Source of the DNA: an uncultured Verrucomicrobia subdivision 3 bacterium
GTDB taxonomy: Bacteria > Verrucomicrobiota > Verrucomicrobiia > Limisphaerales > UBA11358
Length of the DNA stretch: 36,363 nucleotides
Assembly: GCA_903888765.1 (NCBI GenBank)
Contig: CAISVF010000213.1
Span: 1-36,363 of the forward strand
Direction of reading: 5' to 3'
In this document: piece by piece, positions 1 through 7,453 of the stretch
Layout: each line of letters opens with the position of its first letter
Position numbering within the stretch: the first letter of the stretch is position 1
The notes under the pieces: model-generated
The model's database searches: none
What the model was told of the DNA's origin: nothing
What the model saw: the letters and a program-made list of their open reading frames with translations, nothing else
Program-made: the position numbers and the translations under genes

Positions 1-720
1 CTGGAGCCAGGGGATTTGACGATTACGCGTCCGTGGCAAAAGCATCGCGTCGGCGATCCCCGGGTAACAGCATCGCGTTTGATCTGGCTGATTCTGGATG
101 TCGGCGTGCGACGGCCCAATCAGGTCTGGCGATGGCCCCGATGGTTGTTGTTGCCGCCGGCACAACTGCAACGCCTGACCCACCAGCTCCGGCACAATGA
201 AAAGATTTCCTGGCGGGCTAATGGCGAAGTCACGCGCTGCTTTGCGGCCATTGCGGCTGCCAGTGAAAACAAGCCGGACGCCGAAAATCTGACGCGGTTG
301 AAAATTCTCGTGAATGAACTTCTGATCGCGCTGGGCGGATTGCTGTCCGAAAAACGCTTGCGGCTGGATACGACGCTGTCTTCCGCCGAGCGCACGGTAA
401 GATTATTTCTGGCCGAGCTAGCGCAACGTTGCGACGAGCCTTGGACCTTGGAGACGATGGCCCGGCAGTGCGGGCTGGGGCGCAGCCATTTCAGTCATTA
501 CTGCCGGAAACTCACGAACCGCACGCCCATCAATCAGCTGACATTCTGTCGCGTAGAAAAGGCCTGTGGACTTTTACGTTCGCAACCGGAGCACAGCATC
601 ACAGAAATCGCTTTCGCGTGTGGGTTTCAATCCAGCCAATATTTTGCGACGGTATTCGCGAAGCAAATAGGTTGCAGTCCCTTGGGGTGGCGCAGAAAGA
701 GTTTTCTGGAGAAAGGCTAA
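1..720 (+). CDS. AraC-family transcriptional regulator, 5' truncated by window edge
   Basis: The frame is open to base 1 and reads LEPGDLTITRPW before the first candidate start (TTG at 16). That segment is typical of the cupin sensor arm of AraC regulators, so the true start lies outside the window and the TTG is probably internal. The C-terminal ~110 residues hold the two helix-turn-helix motifs of the family: the first around TLETMARQCGLGRSHFSHYCRKL, the second around SITEIAFACGFQSSQYFATVF, followed by a usual GCSPLGWRR ending. The family normally binds a small ligand, often a sugar, in the cupin and activates a nearby promoter. The target and ligand are not visible. The next gene on the same strand starts 171 nt later; no terminator was recognised between them. 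Confidence 0.9.
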   Translation: MEPGDLTITRPWQKHRVGDPRVTASRLIWLILDVGVRRPNQVWRWPRWLLLPPAQLQRLTHQLRHNEKISWRANGEVTRCFAAIAAASENKPDAENLTRLKILVNELLIALGGLLSEKRLRLDTTLSSAERTVRLFLAELAQRCDEPWTLETMARQCGLGRSHFSHYCRKLTNRTPINQLTFCRVEKACGLLRSQPEHSITEIAFACGFQSSQYFATVFAKQIGCSPLGWRRKSFLEKG

Positions 721-891
721 TCTCGCATCCGCAGGTCGCTTACAGTTCAACTGTCCGCAAAAACCCACTTCGATGGCTAGCGAAGCTGCTGGTTTGATCA
801 AAAAACTCTTCAGTTTCCAAGGTGATCTGCTATTTTTCTGGTGCCTGAATCAATGCAACCGACCGGTGCCATCTGTGGTTAGAATTTCCCT

Positions 892-1701
892 GTGAGTGTG
901 CTGGCCGAACCAACTTTTGCTTGGGAGCCTCTCACGCCGCGCGGGGTGGCGGCGTTTGCGCGCGCCTCGCTGGAGCGACTTTTCATCGTGCAGGGTATTT
1001 TTGCGCTGATAGCCGCTGCCGCAGTGGGATGGTTGTTGACGGACGGCATTTTCCCGACCGTAGTTGCCGCCATCGGTGAATTGCCCGATACAGGCCAAAT
1101 CCGCGCCGGCCGGCTGGATTGGCAGGATGATTCCCCGCTCATTCTAGGGGAGGGTAAGATCCTTTCCTGCTCCGTGGACCTGGAACACGCGGGCGCATTG
1201 CGATCCCCGGCAGACTTTCAGTTAGAATTCGGGCGCAACTCTCTCCTGGTCATTTCCCTGCTGGGTGAAATGGAATTGGCCTATCCACCCGAATACGTTT
1301 TTGCCGCCAACCAGCGCGACCTGCGACCGATGTGGGGGGCCTGGTCTCCGGATATTCTGGGGCTTGCCGCCGTGGGGACATTTGTGGGGTTGCTATTGAG
1401 TTGGATGGTGCTGGCCACGGTTTATTGCTTTCCGGTCTGGCTGATCTGTTTTTTCAGTAACCGCGATTTGGGTTTGCTGGCCAGCTGGAAGCTTGCCGCT
1501 GCCGCTCTATTGCCGGGGGCGATGTTGCTTTCGTGCTCCTTGGTCCTGTACGAAGCGGGTTTGCTTGATTTGATTCAATTGGGCTTTGCTTTTGGCATGC
1601 ACGTGATCGTCGGCTGGATTTATCTTTTTGTCGCTCCAATGTTTCTAAACCGCATGGTGCCCGCCATGAAAAAAAATCCGTTCCTGACGGAGGCCAAGTG
1701 A
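892..1701 (+). CDS. hypothetical integral membrane protein (269 aa)
   Basis: I do not recognise this family. It starts with GTG at 892 (Val-Ser-Val-Leu); no ATG fits better, and no Shine-Dalgarno sequence precedes it. Hydrophobic stretches at about residues 29-50, 154-188, 200-220 and 228-250 suggest four or more membrane segments. A soluble loop of ~100 residues (about 52-150) lies between the first and second, rich in beta-prone and acidic residues. This layout resembles small DUF1189-like or Yip1-like proteins, but I see no diagnostic motif. The C-terminus (KKNPFLTEAK) is short and charged. The gene converges with the coiled-coil gene, 12 nt away, and its stop codon sits in the loop of a hairpin that may terminate both. 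Confidence 0.7.
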   Translation: MSVLAEPTFAWEPLTPRGVAAFARASLERLFIVQGIFALIAAAAVGWLLTDGIFPTVVAAIGELPDTGQIRAGRLDWQDDSPLILGEGKILSCSVDLEHAGALRSPADFQLEFGRNSLLVISLLGEMELAYPPEYVFAANQRDLRPMWGAWSPDILGLAAVGTFVGLLLSWMVLATVYCFPVWLICFFSNRDLGLLASWKLAAAALLPGAMLLSCSLVLYEAGLLDLIQLGFAFGMHVIVGWIYLFVAPMFLNRMVPAMKKNPFLTEAK

Positions 1702-1709
1702 GCTTGGCC
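1692..1709. terminator. candidate bidirectional hairpin between convergent genes
   Basis: A perfect 7-bp stem (GGCCAAG at 1692-1698, CTTGGCC at 1703-1709) encloses a 4-nt loop whose first three bases are the TGA stop of the membrane-protein gene. It lies between two convergent genes only 12 nt apart. There is no U-run on either side, so a rho-independent terminator is only a possibility. Confidence 0.35.
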
Positions 1710-1713
1710 GCAC

Positions 1714-2334
1714 TTATTGGGTCATGACGTGTCCGGGATGGGAGCAGCCGGGCAGTTCGCCCACGGCGTTAATGGAATAAATGCCGCCTTCGGGACAGAT
1801 GGGAAAAGCGCCATCCTTCAAGTACGGCAGCAAATCCTGTAGCACCGGCACATCGGCATCACTCTTGGTCTTTTCCAGCGCCCATTGCTGCTTGGCGGCA
1901 TCCAACTGGTGGAGGTTGGCAATGCAGGTGTTCTGGTGTATCACTGCCACCCCGGCGGCGGCGAGTTGCTGCTTCTCACCCTGAAGTTGCTGCAAATGTT
2001 CCTGTTGCAAACCCAGCGCGGCGCGGGCGGTGCTTAATTGCTGGGCGGTGCGGCGGTTTTCGGCCTGGGCCCGGTCCAGTTCCGCCTGGGCAGCGGCCAG
2101 CCGGTTGGTGAGAATTTCATTCTGTTTGCGCAGCCGGGAATATTCGGACGCCTGGACGCCGACGGCGGAATTTTTCATCGCCTCAATATCCGCCTGGGCC
2201 GCCTTCAACTGCTGCTGCGACTCGCGCAAATCTGCCTGCGCTGTATCGCGCTCATGGATTGCGCGGAAAAGAAAAAAGTCGGCGACCAGCATCAGGCCCA
2301 GACAGGCTCCGGCAAACCAGCGTTTGAGGTTCAT
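1714..2334 (-). CDS. membrane-anchored coiled-coil protein with pseudopilin-like C-terminal tail (206 aa)
   Basis: The ATG at 2334 is preferred over an in-frame TTG at 2397, because it puts a clean signal anchor at the N-terminus (basic MNLKRW, then a hydrophobic stretch at about residues 7-24). Residues 28-127 are a long Gln/Ala/Glu-rich coiled coil with no proline. The last ~70 residues differ: C137-IANL-HQLDAAKQQWALE, then PICPEGGIYSINAVG and PGCSHPGH, with Cys137, Cys180 and Cys197. From memory, this matches the C-terminal half of verrucomicrobial type II/IV prepilin-like proteins. The usual prepilin N-terminus (cleavage Gly followed by FTLIE) is absent, so the tail appears grafted onto a coiled-coil anchor. 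A periplasmic role at a pilus or secretion assembly is inference. It is divergent from the 821-codon secreted gene. Confidence 0.75.
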   Translation of the reverse strand: MNLKRWFAGACLGLMLVADFFLFRAIHERDTAQADLRESQQQLKAAQADIEAMKNSAVGVQASEYSRLRKQNEILTNRLAAAQAELDRAQAENRRTAQQLSTARAALGLQQEHLQQLQGEKQQLAAAGVAVIHQNTCIANLHQLDAAKQQWALEKTKSDADVPVLQDLLPYLKDGAFPICPEGGIYSINAVGELPGCSHPGHVMTQ

Positions 2335-2510
2335 GGCGGAGAAGTTTCGCCCTTTGGCGGAAATCGTCAAACAGGAAATGAGGCCCGGCGCAGGCAACCG
2401 GGTAATTCAAAAAAACAAATCTTCTGCGGACGTGAGCTGAAATGGATCGGTGAAGCCGCCAGAGGCAGGCGCGGGATTTTGCCAGCCAGGCATTTCGTTC
2501 GCACGTAAAC

Positions 2511-2534
2511 CCGGTTACCGATTACCGGTTTTTT
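2511..2534 (+). terminator. candidate rho-independent terminator upstream of the 821-codon gene
   Basis: CCGGT (2511-2515) pairs with ACCGG (2524-2528) across an 8-nt loop, followed at once by six T (2529-2534). Two more A-T pairs are possible beyond one mismatch. The orientation is plus-strand, yet no plus-strand gene ends just upstream. It could shield the downstream gene from read-through, or end a transcript antisense to the coiled-coil gene. Confidence 0.4.
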
Positions 2535-2582
2535 CCATTGGATGAAGAGATGCCATGATTTTATCTTGATATTTAACCCTGC

Positions 2583-2611
2583 TTGATAGAATACAACTTA
2601 TCAATTATTTA
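2583..2611 (+). promoter_or_regulatory. candidate sigma-70-type promoter of the 821-codon gene
   Basis: TTGATA (2583-2588) and TATTTA (2606-2611) are 17 bp apart. Transcription would begin near 2618 and leave a leader of about 33 nt before the TTG at 2651. An overlapping alternative, TTGATA 2566-2571 with TAGAAT 2587-2592, has a short 15-bp spacer. The region is AT-rich, so chance matches are likely. Confidence 0.35.
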
Positions 2612-2650
2612 GAATTAAAATCTGGATCCAACTGGCTCAAGAACTGGGGC

Positions 2651-5116
2651 TTGGTTGGCTTGCTGGTGTTTTTGTTGGGGGGAATGAGTTTATCGGCTCG
2701 CATGCCACCCGATGCCTCAGATCCGCTCGGATTTTTCAGCGTGGTTGCCGATAAACTGCTGCGGAGCACTTTTAGTTTTGGGGTGACGAATATTCCGGTG
2801 TATGTGAATGGCCAGTTTGTATATACGCCGTCGGTCAACCGGTTATTGCAACTGGCGGCGAACGTTTATGATGCCGGCAACACGAATTATTTTCCCGTGG
2901 TTTTTCGTCCGTGTTTTGGTCGCATAGGCAATGATGTCTTCATCACCGGCTATGAATGGGTGTATTCGTCAGTGCAACTGGATTTTCCGCTGGCGCAAAC
3001 GCCCATGGATATTACCGATCCGCGCGTTGGCACCATTGCGGGCATTAATGTTTTTGGTATCCCGTGGATTATTGGCGCGAAGAAAGGGCTGCCGAATTTT
3101 AATCAACTTGCTTTGGTGAATACGGTAACAGTCACGCGCAAGTTGCAGGTGATCCGTGACAGTCTCAATATTTTCCCTGCAAACTTCCCTGCAAACTACG
3201 TTACCAACCAGATGTATGCGATGAGCATTGGCAACAGCCTCGGAATTTCCTTCTGGAATTCCTACAACAACAGCTATCCGCGCCCGCTCACGATTTACGC
3301 GGCGGATTGGTTGAATGTGACACTAACCAACGCTGCGGCAAGTTGGAAATCAATGTTTAAGTTTGATCTTCCTCCAACGGTTATTCCGGCGTGGCCGGGA
3401 TCGCAATGGAGTGGTTTGCCACCGAATACGACTCCCAATACCGCTTCCTTTTTTGCCACCAATTGGAATTTCACCTTTCTGGCACCTTCGGTTTATCACT
3501 TTGCGACGGCCACATTTGATCCTGTGAATTCGCCCACCGCGCAACAATGGGACCCGCTTTATCCATTACCACAGTTTACGTTGCTGAGCACCAACTACCT
3601 TCAAGCCATAATTTTAGATGGCACCAACGTGATTGATTATGTTCAATTGAAAGGGATTTCCAGTGGTGGAAATCTCAACAGTGCGCTTGCCGACCCGAAT
3701 TATCCGGATGCTTTTAACCAGCGTTATCAGTGGAGTACCAACCAGTTAGCCGGGACTGCACCGAACTGGGGGATTTTGAATCAGATTATGGTCTCAATGG
3801 ATCCAATGCTTTCCAGTGCCCTTTACGGAAATTACTGGGTGCCTCCCTCGGCAACGGCACAAGCGGGTGGCTTTATCTTCCCGGCGGCGGAATCAGCCTA
3901 CTTTAAAGGCTTTTTCACGAAAACCTTCCAATATAATGGAGTAAATTACATCAATTCGGATTTAACTGTGCAAGTGCCCTATACCCCCTCGCGGACGATA
4001 TATAACACCTATCTGTTGCAGGCAAACGATCCGCTGGTGCATTATCTTGCCAGTGATTTAGCTTCACAGCCGGGTAACAGTGCCATTTGGCGCAATGGGA
4101 CGTGGAAAAATGGATATTGGTACCACAGTGACGATCCTGCAATTGAGCCCTTGCCGCAAATTCCTTCCACCTCGGTTAAGGGACGTTACCAGCCATGGGG
4201 ACAAAAGTGGCAAATGGCATCAGCGCCAAATGTGGATACCAACGCTTACAACTGTCTCTTCAGAGATCCCATTGTCTGGAATTCAGATAACTGGAATTTT
4301 CCGAGCAATCTTTTGTTCTCGTTGAATGGACTCGGTCAAGTGCATCGTGGCACGCCTTGGCAAACTATTTATCTCAAGAGCGGTGATATTCTTACCGAGG
4401 GGCCGTTCCCTGGGAATGGTCAGCAGAACATTGGCACCAATACCTGGATGCAATGGACCGGTGACCTGGATCCGGCTGATGCCGGATTAATGGCCCCCAC
4501 GAAAGATTGGCACCTGGCAAGTCTGTTGGCAACGTTGCTGGGTACGAATGACGCAACGCAACTTTTTCCAGTGAACGACCCGAATATAAACGATTGGCTG
4601 AATCTTTTTAATGGCATGGTGGTTTATTCCAATTCCACGACGAGACCTTACTCAAATCATGCACCAGAATTTGATACTTATCAAATTGTCAGCAATTCTT
4701 TGCCGGCTGGGGTCGTGGCCAGCGCTATCCAGCAGGCACAAAGCAAATGGCCGATTCCGCATAGGGCCGATGCAGGAGACATTCTGGCGACGCCAGAATT
4801 GACCATCCATTCGCCTTGGCTGAATACCAATGGCATCCAGTTGGTATATGGTATCAGTGATGCCACCTACGAAGGCATCCCGTCGCAACTGTTGCCCCTA
4901 TTGCGGCCCGATTCCACCGGCCGGTGGCTGGCTACAAATGGTGGCTGGATTTTGCAGTTTTCCGGTTCTGACGCCTTGACCTACGAGGTGCAGTCGTCGG
5001 CTGATTTGGTAAGCTGGCAGAGCATCGGTACGAACCAGCCCGTGCAAGGTCTTTTCAACCTGCCCTATGCTCCTTTGTCGCCTTCCGGATTTTATCGCAC
5101 GCGGCTGGTACCGTGA
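2651..5116 (+). CDS. secreted protein of unknown function, AT-rich gene (821 aa)
   Basis: I cannot assign a function. From the TTG at 2651 the protein opens with a hydrophobic stretch (VGLLVFLLGGMSLSA) that looks like a signal peptide, but without the usual leading positive charge. The frame runs back to a stop at 2567 with no ATG/GTG, and upstream codons include a Lys (NWLKNWG), so the true start may be a rarer codon. The body is rich in Asn, Trp, Tyr and Pro and has no recognisable catalytic motif. From memory, similar proteins (segments like NTNYFPVVFRP, GIPWIIGAKKGLPNF, TRKLQV) occur in verrucomicrobial genomes near pilin-like genes. The C-terminal ~55 residues (YEVQSSADLVSWQSIG ... GFYRTRLVP) match a tail also present on three other secreted proteins here. 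Base composition is lower in G+C than its neighbours. Its 3' end overlaps the convergent MFS gene by 25 nt. Confidence 0.8.
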   Translation: MVGLLVFLLGGMSLSARMPPDASDPLGFFSVVADKLLRSTFSFGVTNIPVYVNGQFVYTPSVNRLLQLAANVYDAGNTNYFPVVFRPCFGRIGNDVFITGYEWVYSSVQLDFPLAQTPMDITDPRVGTIAGINVFGIPWIIGAKKGLPNFNQLALVNTVTVTRKLQVIRDSLNIFPANFPANYVTNQMYAMSIGNSLGISFWNSYNNSYPRPLTIYAADWLNVTLTNAAASWKSMFKFDLPPTVIPAWPGSQWSGLPPNTTPNTASFFATNWNFTFLAPSVYHFATATFDPVNSPTAQQWDPLYPLPQFTLLSTNYLQAIILDGTNVIDYVQLKGISSGGNLNSALADPNYPDAFNQRYQWSTNQLAGTAPNWGILNQIMVSMDPMLSSALYGNYWVPPSATAQAGGFIFPAAESAYFKGFFTKTFQYNGVNYINSDLTVQVPYTPSRTIYNTYLLQANDPLVHYLASDLASQPGNSAIWRNGTWKNGYWYHSDDPAIEPLPQIPSTSVKGRYQPWGQKWQMASAPNVDTNAYNCLFRDPIVWNSDNWNFPSNLLFSLNGLGQVHRGTPWQTIYLKSGDILTEGPFPGNGQQNIGTNTWMQWTGDLDPADAGLMAPTKDWHLASLLATLLGTNDATQLFPVNDPNINDWLNLFNGMVVYSNSTTRPYSNHAPEFDTYQIVSNSLPAGVVASAIQQAQSKWPIPHRADAGDILATPELTIHSPWLNTNGIQLVYGISDATYEGIPSQLLPLLRPDSTGRWLATNGGWILQFSGSDALTYEVQSSADLVSWQSIGTNQPVQGLFNLPYAPLSPSGFYRTRLVP

Positions 5117-6309
5117 ATGGCCCGGGGCTCTTCGCGATAGGCGTTCAGGAAATAGATCAGCACCATGGACACCGTGGCTGCCAGTCCGCCCCAGAAAAGC
5201 GGCCAGTGAGTGACCTGCCGATTCGTACAAGTCGCAAACCACCAGCCGCTACCCAGATAGCCGATGAGATTGCCCACGCCTCCGTTCATCAAGGTCATCA
5301 ACGCTTGCGCGCGGGAGCGCCAGGCCGGATCAATATTTTGATCGAGGAAAATTTGCGCGGTGATAAAGACCAGGACAAAGGACGCCCCGTGCAAAGTGAC
5401 GCCGAGCAGCAGCGACGTTTTGGTGTTCATGGCGCTCAGCACAAACCGCGTCACGCCGAAACCCAGGCCGCAGGCGAAAATCCATTTCCAGCGCCAGTTC
5501 CAGAGCAGCCATGCCAGGCTAAACATTGCAATGATTTCCGTGACCTGGCCCAGGCTCATCCAGGCGCTGGTATGCGTGAAACCCAGGTCGTGCAAATGAG
5601 TCGGCGCATAGGGATAAAAGGCGCAGAGCGGGATGTTAAAAAGCGAGGTGGTGATGAAGACGACGCGCGTATCTCGGTCTTTCAATAACTTGAGTGCATC
5701 GAGGCCGAGCCGCTCATGCCAGGAAAGATGCTCGGCGGAGCTGGGCACTGCCAGCATAGGCAGAAAAAATGTGAACCCGGAGACGAGCAGCCAGAAAGCC
5801 GCCCCGAGATAGCCGGTAAACGCCGAGCGATCGAGGTTTAACGCGCTGATCAGGATTGCGCCCAGCATCCAGCCGATGGTGGCCAGCGCACGCACGGGGC
5901 CGAACTCCTTTTTTGCATCCGCCAGCCGCGCGAGGACCAGCGCTGTGGAAATGCTGAACATAGGGGCATAGGCCAGATAAAAAATCTGGATCAATCCGAG
6001 TATCAGCCAGGGATGGCAGTGCCATTGGATGGCTGTGCTGATGCCAGCCATGAGCAGGGCGGTGGCAAAAGACAGGCCGCGCAGCACTATGGCCGGGGGC
6101 ACATGGCGGTCGGCCATCGCGCCGAACATCAGCGGGGAAATGAAGGCCGCCACCGCCGATGCCGCAAAGGCGTAAGGTTTAATGCCATGCAAATCATGCG
6201 CATCCAGGATCGGGCCGAGCGGCACGAACCAGATGGCCATCGCCGCCGCCTGGATGAAAAATAAAATCATCAGTTCGGCGTACTCGGCTTTGCGCAACGT
6301 CGTTAACAT
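5092..6309 (-). CDS. MFS transporter, nucleoside:H+ symporter-like
   Basis: A 405-residue, almost wholly hydrophobic protein with about twelve membrane segments. The ATG at 6309 is chosen because it directly precedes MLTTLRKAEYAELMILFF, the usual start of this family; the open frame upstream (from 6411) overlaps the GH16 gene and is not membrane-like. The pattern, with the loop FGAMADRHVPP after the second or third helix and a charged central loop (about residues 200-215, EHLSWHERLGLDALKLLKDRD), resembles the NupG-like branch of the major facilitator superfamily. It lies 61 nt downstream of a GH16 glycanase gene on the same strand, so sugar or oligosaccharide import is as plausible as nucleoside import. 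A 5-bp GC-rich hairpin (6356-6371) lies in the gap and could attenuate transcription. Confidence 0.8.
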   Translation of the reverse strand: MLTTLRKAEYAELMILFFIQAAAMAIWFVPLGPILDAHDLHGIKPYAFAASAVAAFISPLMFGAMADRHVPPAIVLRGLSFATALLMAGISTAIQWHCHPWLILGLIQIFYLAYAPMFSISTALVLARLADAKKEFGPVRALATIGWMLGAILISALNLDRSAFTGYLGAAFWLLVSGFTFFLPMLAVPSSAEHLSWHERLGLDALKLLKDRDTRVVFITTSLFNIPLCAFYPYAPTHLHDLGFTHTSAWMSLGQVTEIIAMFSLAWLLWNWRWKWIFACGLGFGVTRFVLSAMNTKTSLLLGVTLHGASFVLVFITAQIFLDQNIDPAWRSRAQALMTLMNGGVGNLIGYLGSGWWFATCTNRQVTHWPLFWGGLAATVSMVLIYFLNAYREEPRAIHGTSRVR

Positions 6310-6370
6310 GGACGACAAGCATAACCGATTGGCGGTCAAATAAAAGCGGGGAAGCGCCGGTATCCGCCGG

Positions 6371-7198
6371 CTAATGGCCGCGCTGATAAACGCGCACCCA
6401 GTCCACCTCAAAGCGGATGGGAAATGCGGTGTGGGCGGGATCGCCGCCAGTGGCCCCGATGGCCTGATTGAGAATCAAATAAAGCGGTTTGTGAAAGGGG
6501 TTTTCCGGTTCGGCGCGGTTGGCCTCCGCCAGCGTGAGATGATTGGCAAGTTTGCCATCCAATTTGAGATCAATGGTTTGGTCATCCCAATCCATGGTCC
6601 AAATATGGAAATTTCTGGCCCACGCCTTCCCGCCGAATGCCTGCACGGGCTGCTTAACGGTGGACCAGCTAATTTTTCCGTCCAACTGATAGCCGAGGTT
6701 GGCGAGCACTGTGCCGGTATAATATTCCATGATGTCGATCTCGCCGCACGCTGGCCATTGCGTGCGATCGGCATCCGCTCCAAGAGTCCAGAAGGCCGGC
6801 CAACTACCGCGCCGGATATCAATGCGCGCCCGCATTTCCAGGCGGCCATAACGAAACTCGTGCAAACCTCGCGTGGTCAGGCTGGCGGAGGTGTAGTCAA
6901 TCCATTCGCGGTTCCGCTGCCAATCGTTGCTACCGGCCGCATAGTGCGGGTTCTTTTTATGCTCCGGCCGCGCCTCAATGACGAGGAGGCCGTTGGTGCA
7001 GATCGCATTTTCGGGTTGATACCATTGCAATTCCTCGTTGCGCACAAAGCCGTGCTCATAATTCCAATTGGCCGGGTCGGGAGCCCCATTGACGTTGAAC
7101 TCATCGTGCCAGACCAATTTGGCGGGATGCGTGGCACAGCCGCTCGCCGCCAGCAACCCAAGACCGATCAACCGGCCAAGCATTGTATTCATCTTCAT
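6371..7198 (-). CDS. GH16 family glycoside hydrolase, predicted lipoprotein (275 aa)
   Basis: Family GH16 enzymes cut beta-1,3/1,4-glucans or galactans with retention. The diagnostic active-site motif is present as GEIDIMEYY at residues 152-160, giving Glu153 as nucleophile, Asp155 as helper and Glu158 as acid/base. Supporting sandwich segments are LVWHDEFN (28-35), FRYGRLEMRARID (115-127) and WPAFWTLG (133-140). The N-terminus is a short signal ending in ASGC, so Cys21 is probably lipidated and the enzyme anchored to a membrane. The start is uncertain between ATG at 7198 and ATG at 7192. The domain fills the whole length, with no binding module. The overall pattern favours a laminarinase-like activity over agarase or carrageenase, but the substrate is not proven. 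It is followed by the MFS gene on the same strand, a likely two-gene operon. Confidence 0.9.
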   Translation of the reverse strand: MKMNTMLGRLIGLGLLAASGCATHPAKLVWHDEFNVNGAPDPANWNYEHGFVRNEELQWYQPENAICTNGLLVIEARPEHKKNPHYAAGSNDWQRNREWIDYTSASLTTRGLHEFRYGRLEMRARIDIRRGSWPAFWTLGADADRTQWPACGEIDIMEYYTGTVLANLGYQLDGKISWSTVKQPVQAFGGKAWARNFHIWTMDWDDQTIDLKLDGKLANHLTLAEANRAEPENPFHKPLYLILNQAIGATGGDPAHTAFPIRFEVDWVRVYQRGH

Positions 7199-7453
7199 TC
7201 GTGAAACGCCAGACGCATGACTGATGCGGAAGATTACTGAATTCGGATGTGTCCAGCCTGGCCTGCCTCAATTTAAAAACCGTTTGGTTTTATATTGCTC
7301 CCGATTTCTCCCGACATTTAACCCTGCTGTTTCGCCACCAGCTCGATTGCTGGGGTCAGAAAGACCAGCGTCTGGCGTTGGCGGTGGCGGGCGAGAGTTT
7401 TCCCTGCAAGAAAACTTTGCGCCGGTGCGCCGCTGTTGTTTTAATAACGCGTC
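7199..7453. other. intergenic region between divergent GH16 and mpl genes
   Basis: This 255-nt gap contains an inverted repeat, AGTTTTC (7396-7402) and GAAAACT (7410-7416), with a 7-nt spacer, ending 37 nt before the mpl start. It could be an operator or a leader hairpin. I saw no convincing -35/-10 pair and no Shine-Dalgarno sequence for mpl. Confidence 0.4.

Larger units (their letters stand above)
2335..2650. other. intergenic region between divergent genes
   Basis: This 316-nt gap separates the divergent coiled-coil gene and the 821-codon gene. Its right half becomes strongly AT-rich. It holds a terminator-like hairpin at 2511-2534 and promoter-like hexamers at 2583-2611, listed separately. 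I saw no small gene in it: the plus-strand reading frame ending at 2508 runs antisense through the coiled-coil gene and is its shadow. Confidence 0.6.

Noticed and set aside
6374-7204. Plus-strand frame almost exactly covering the GH16 gene
   Set aside because: The minus strand carries the GH16 active-site motif and a lipobox, so the plus frame is a shadow despite its equal length.
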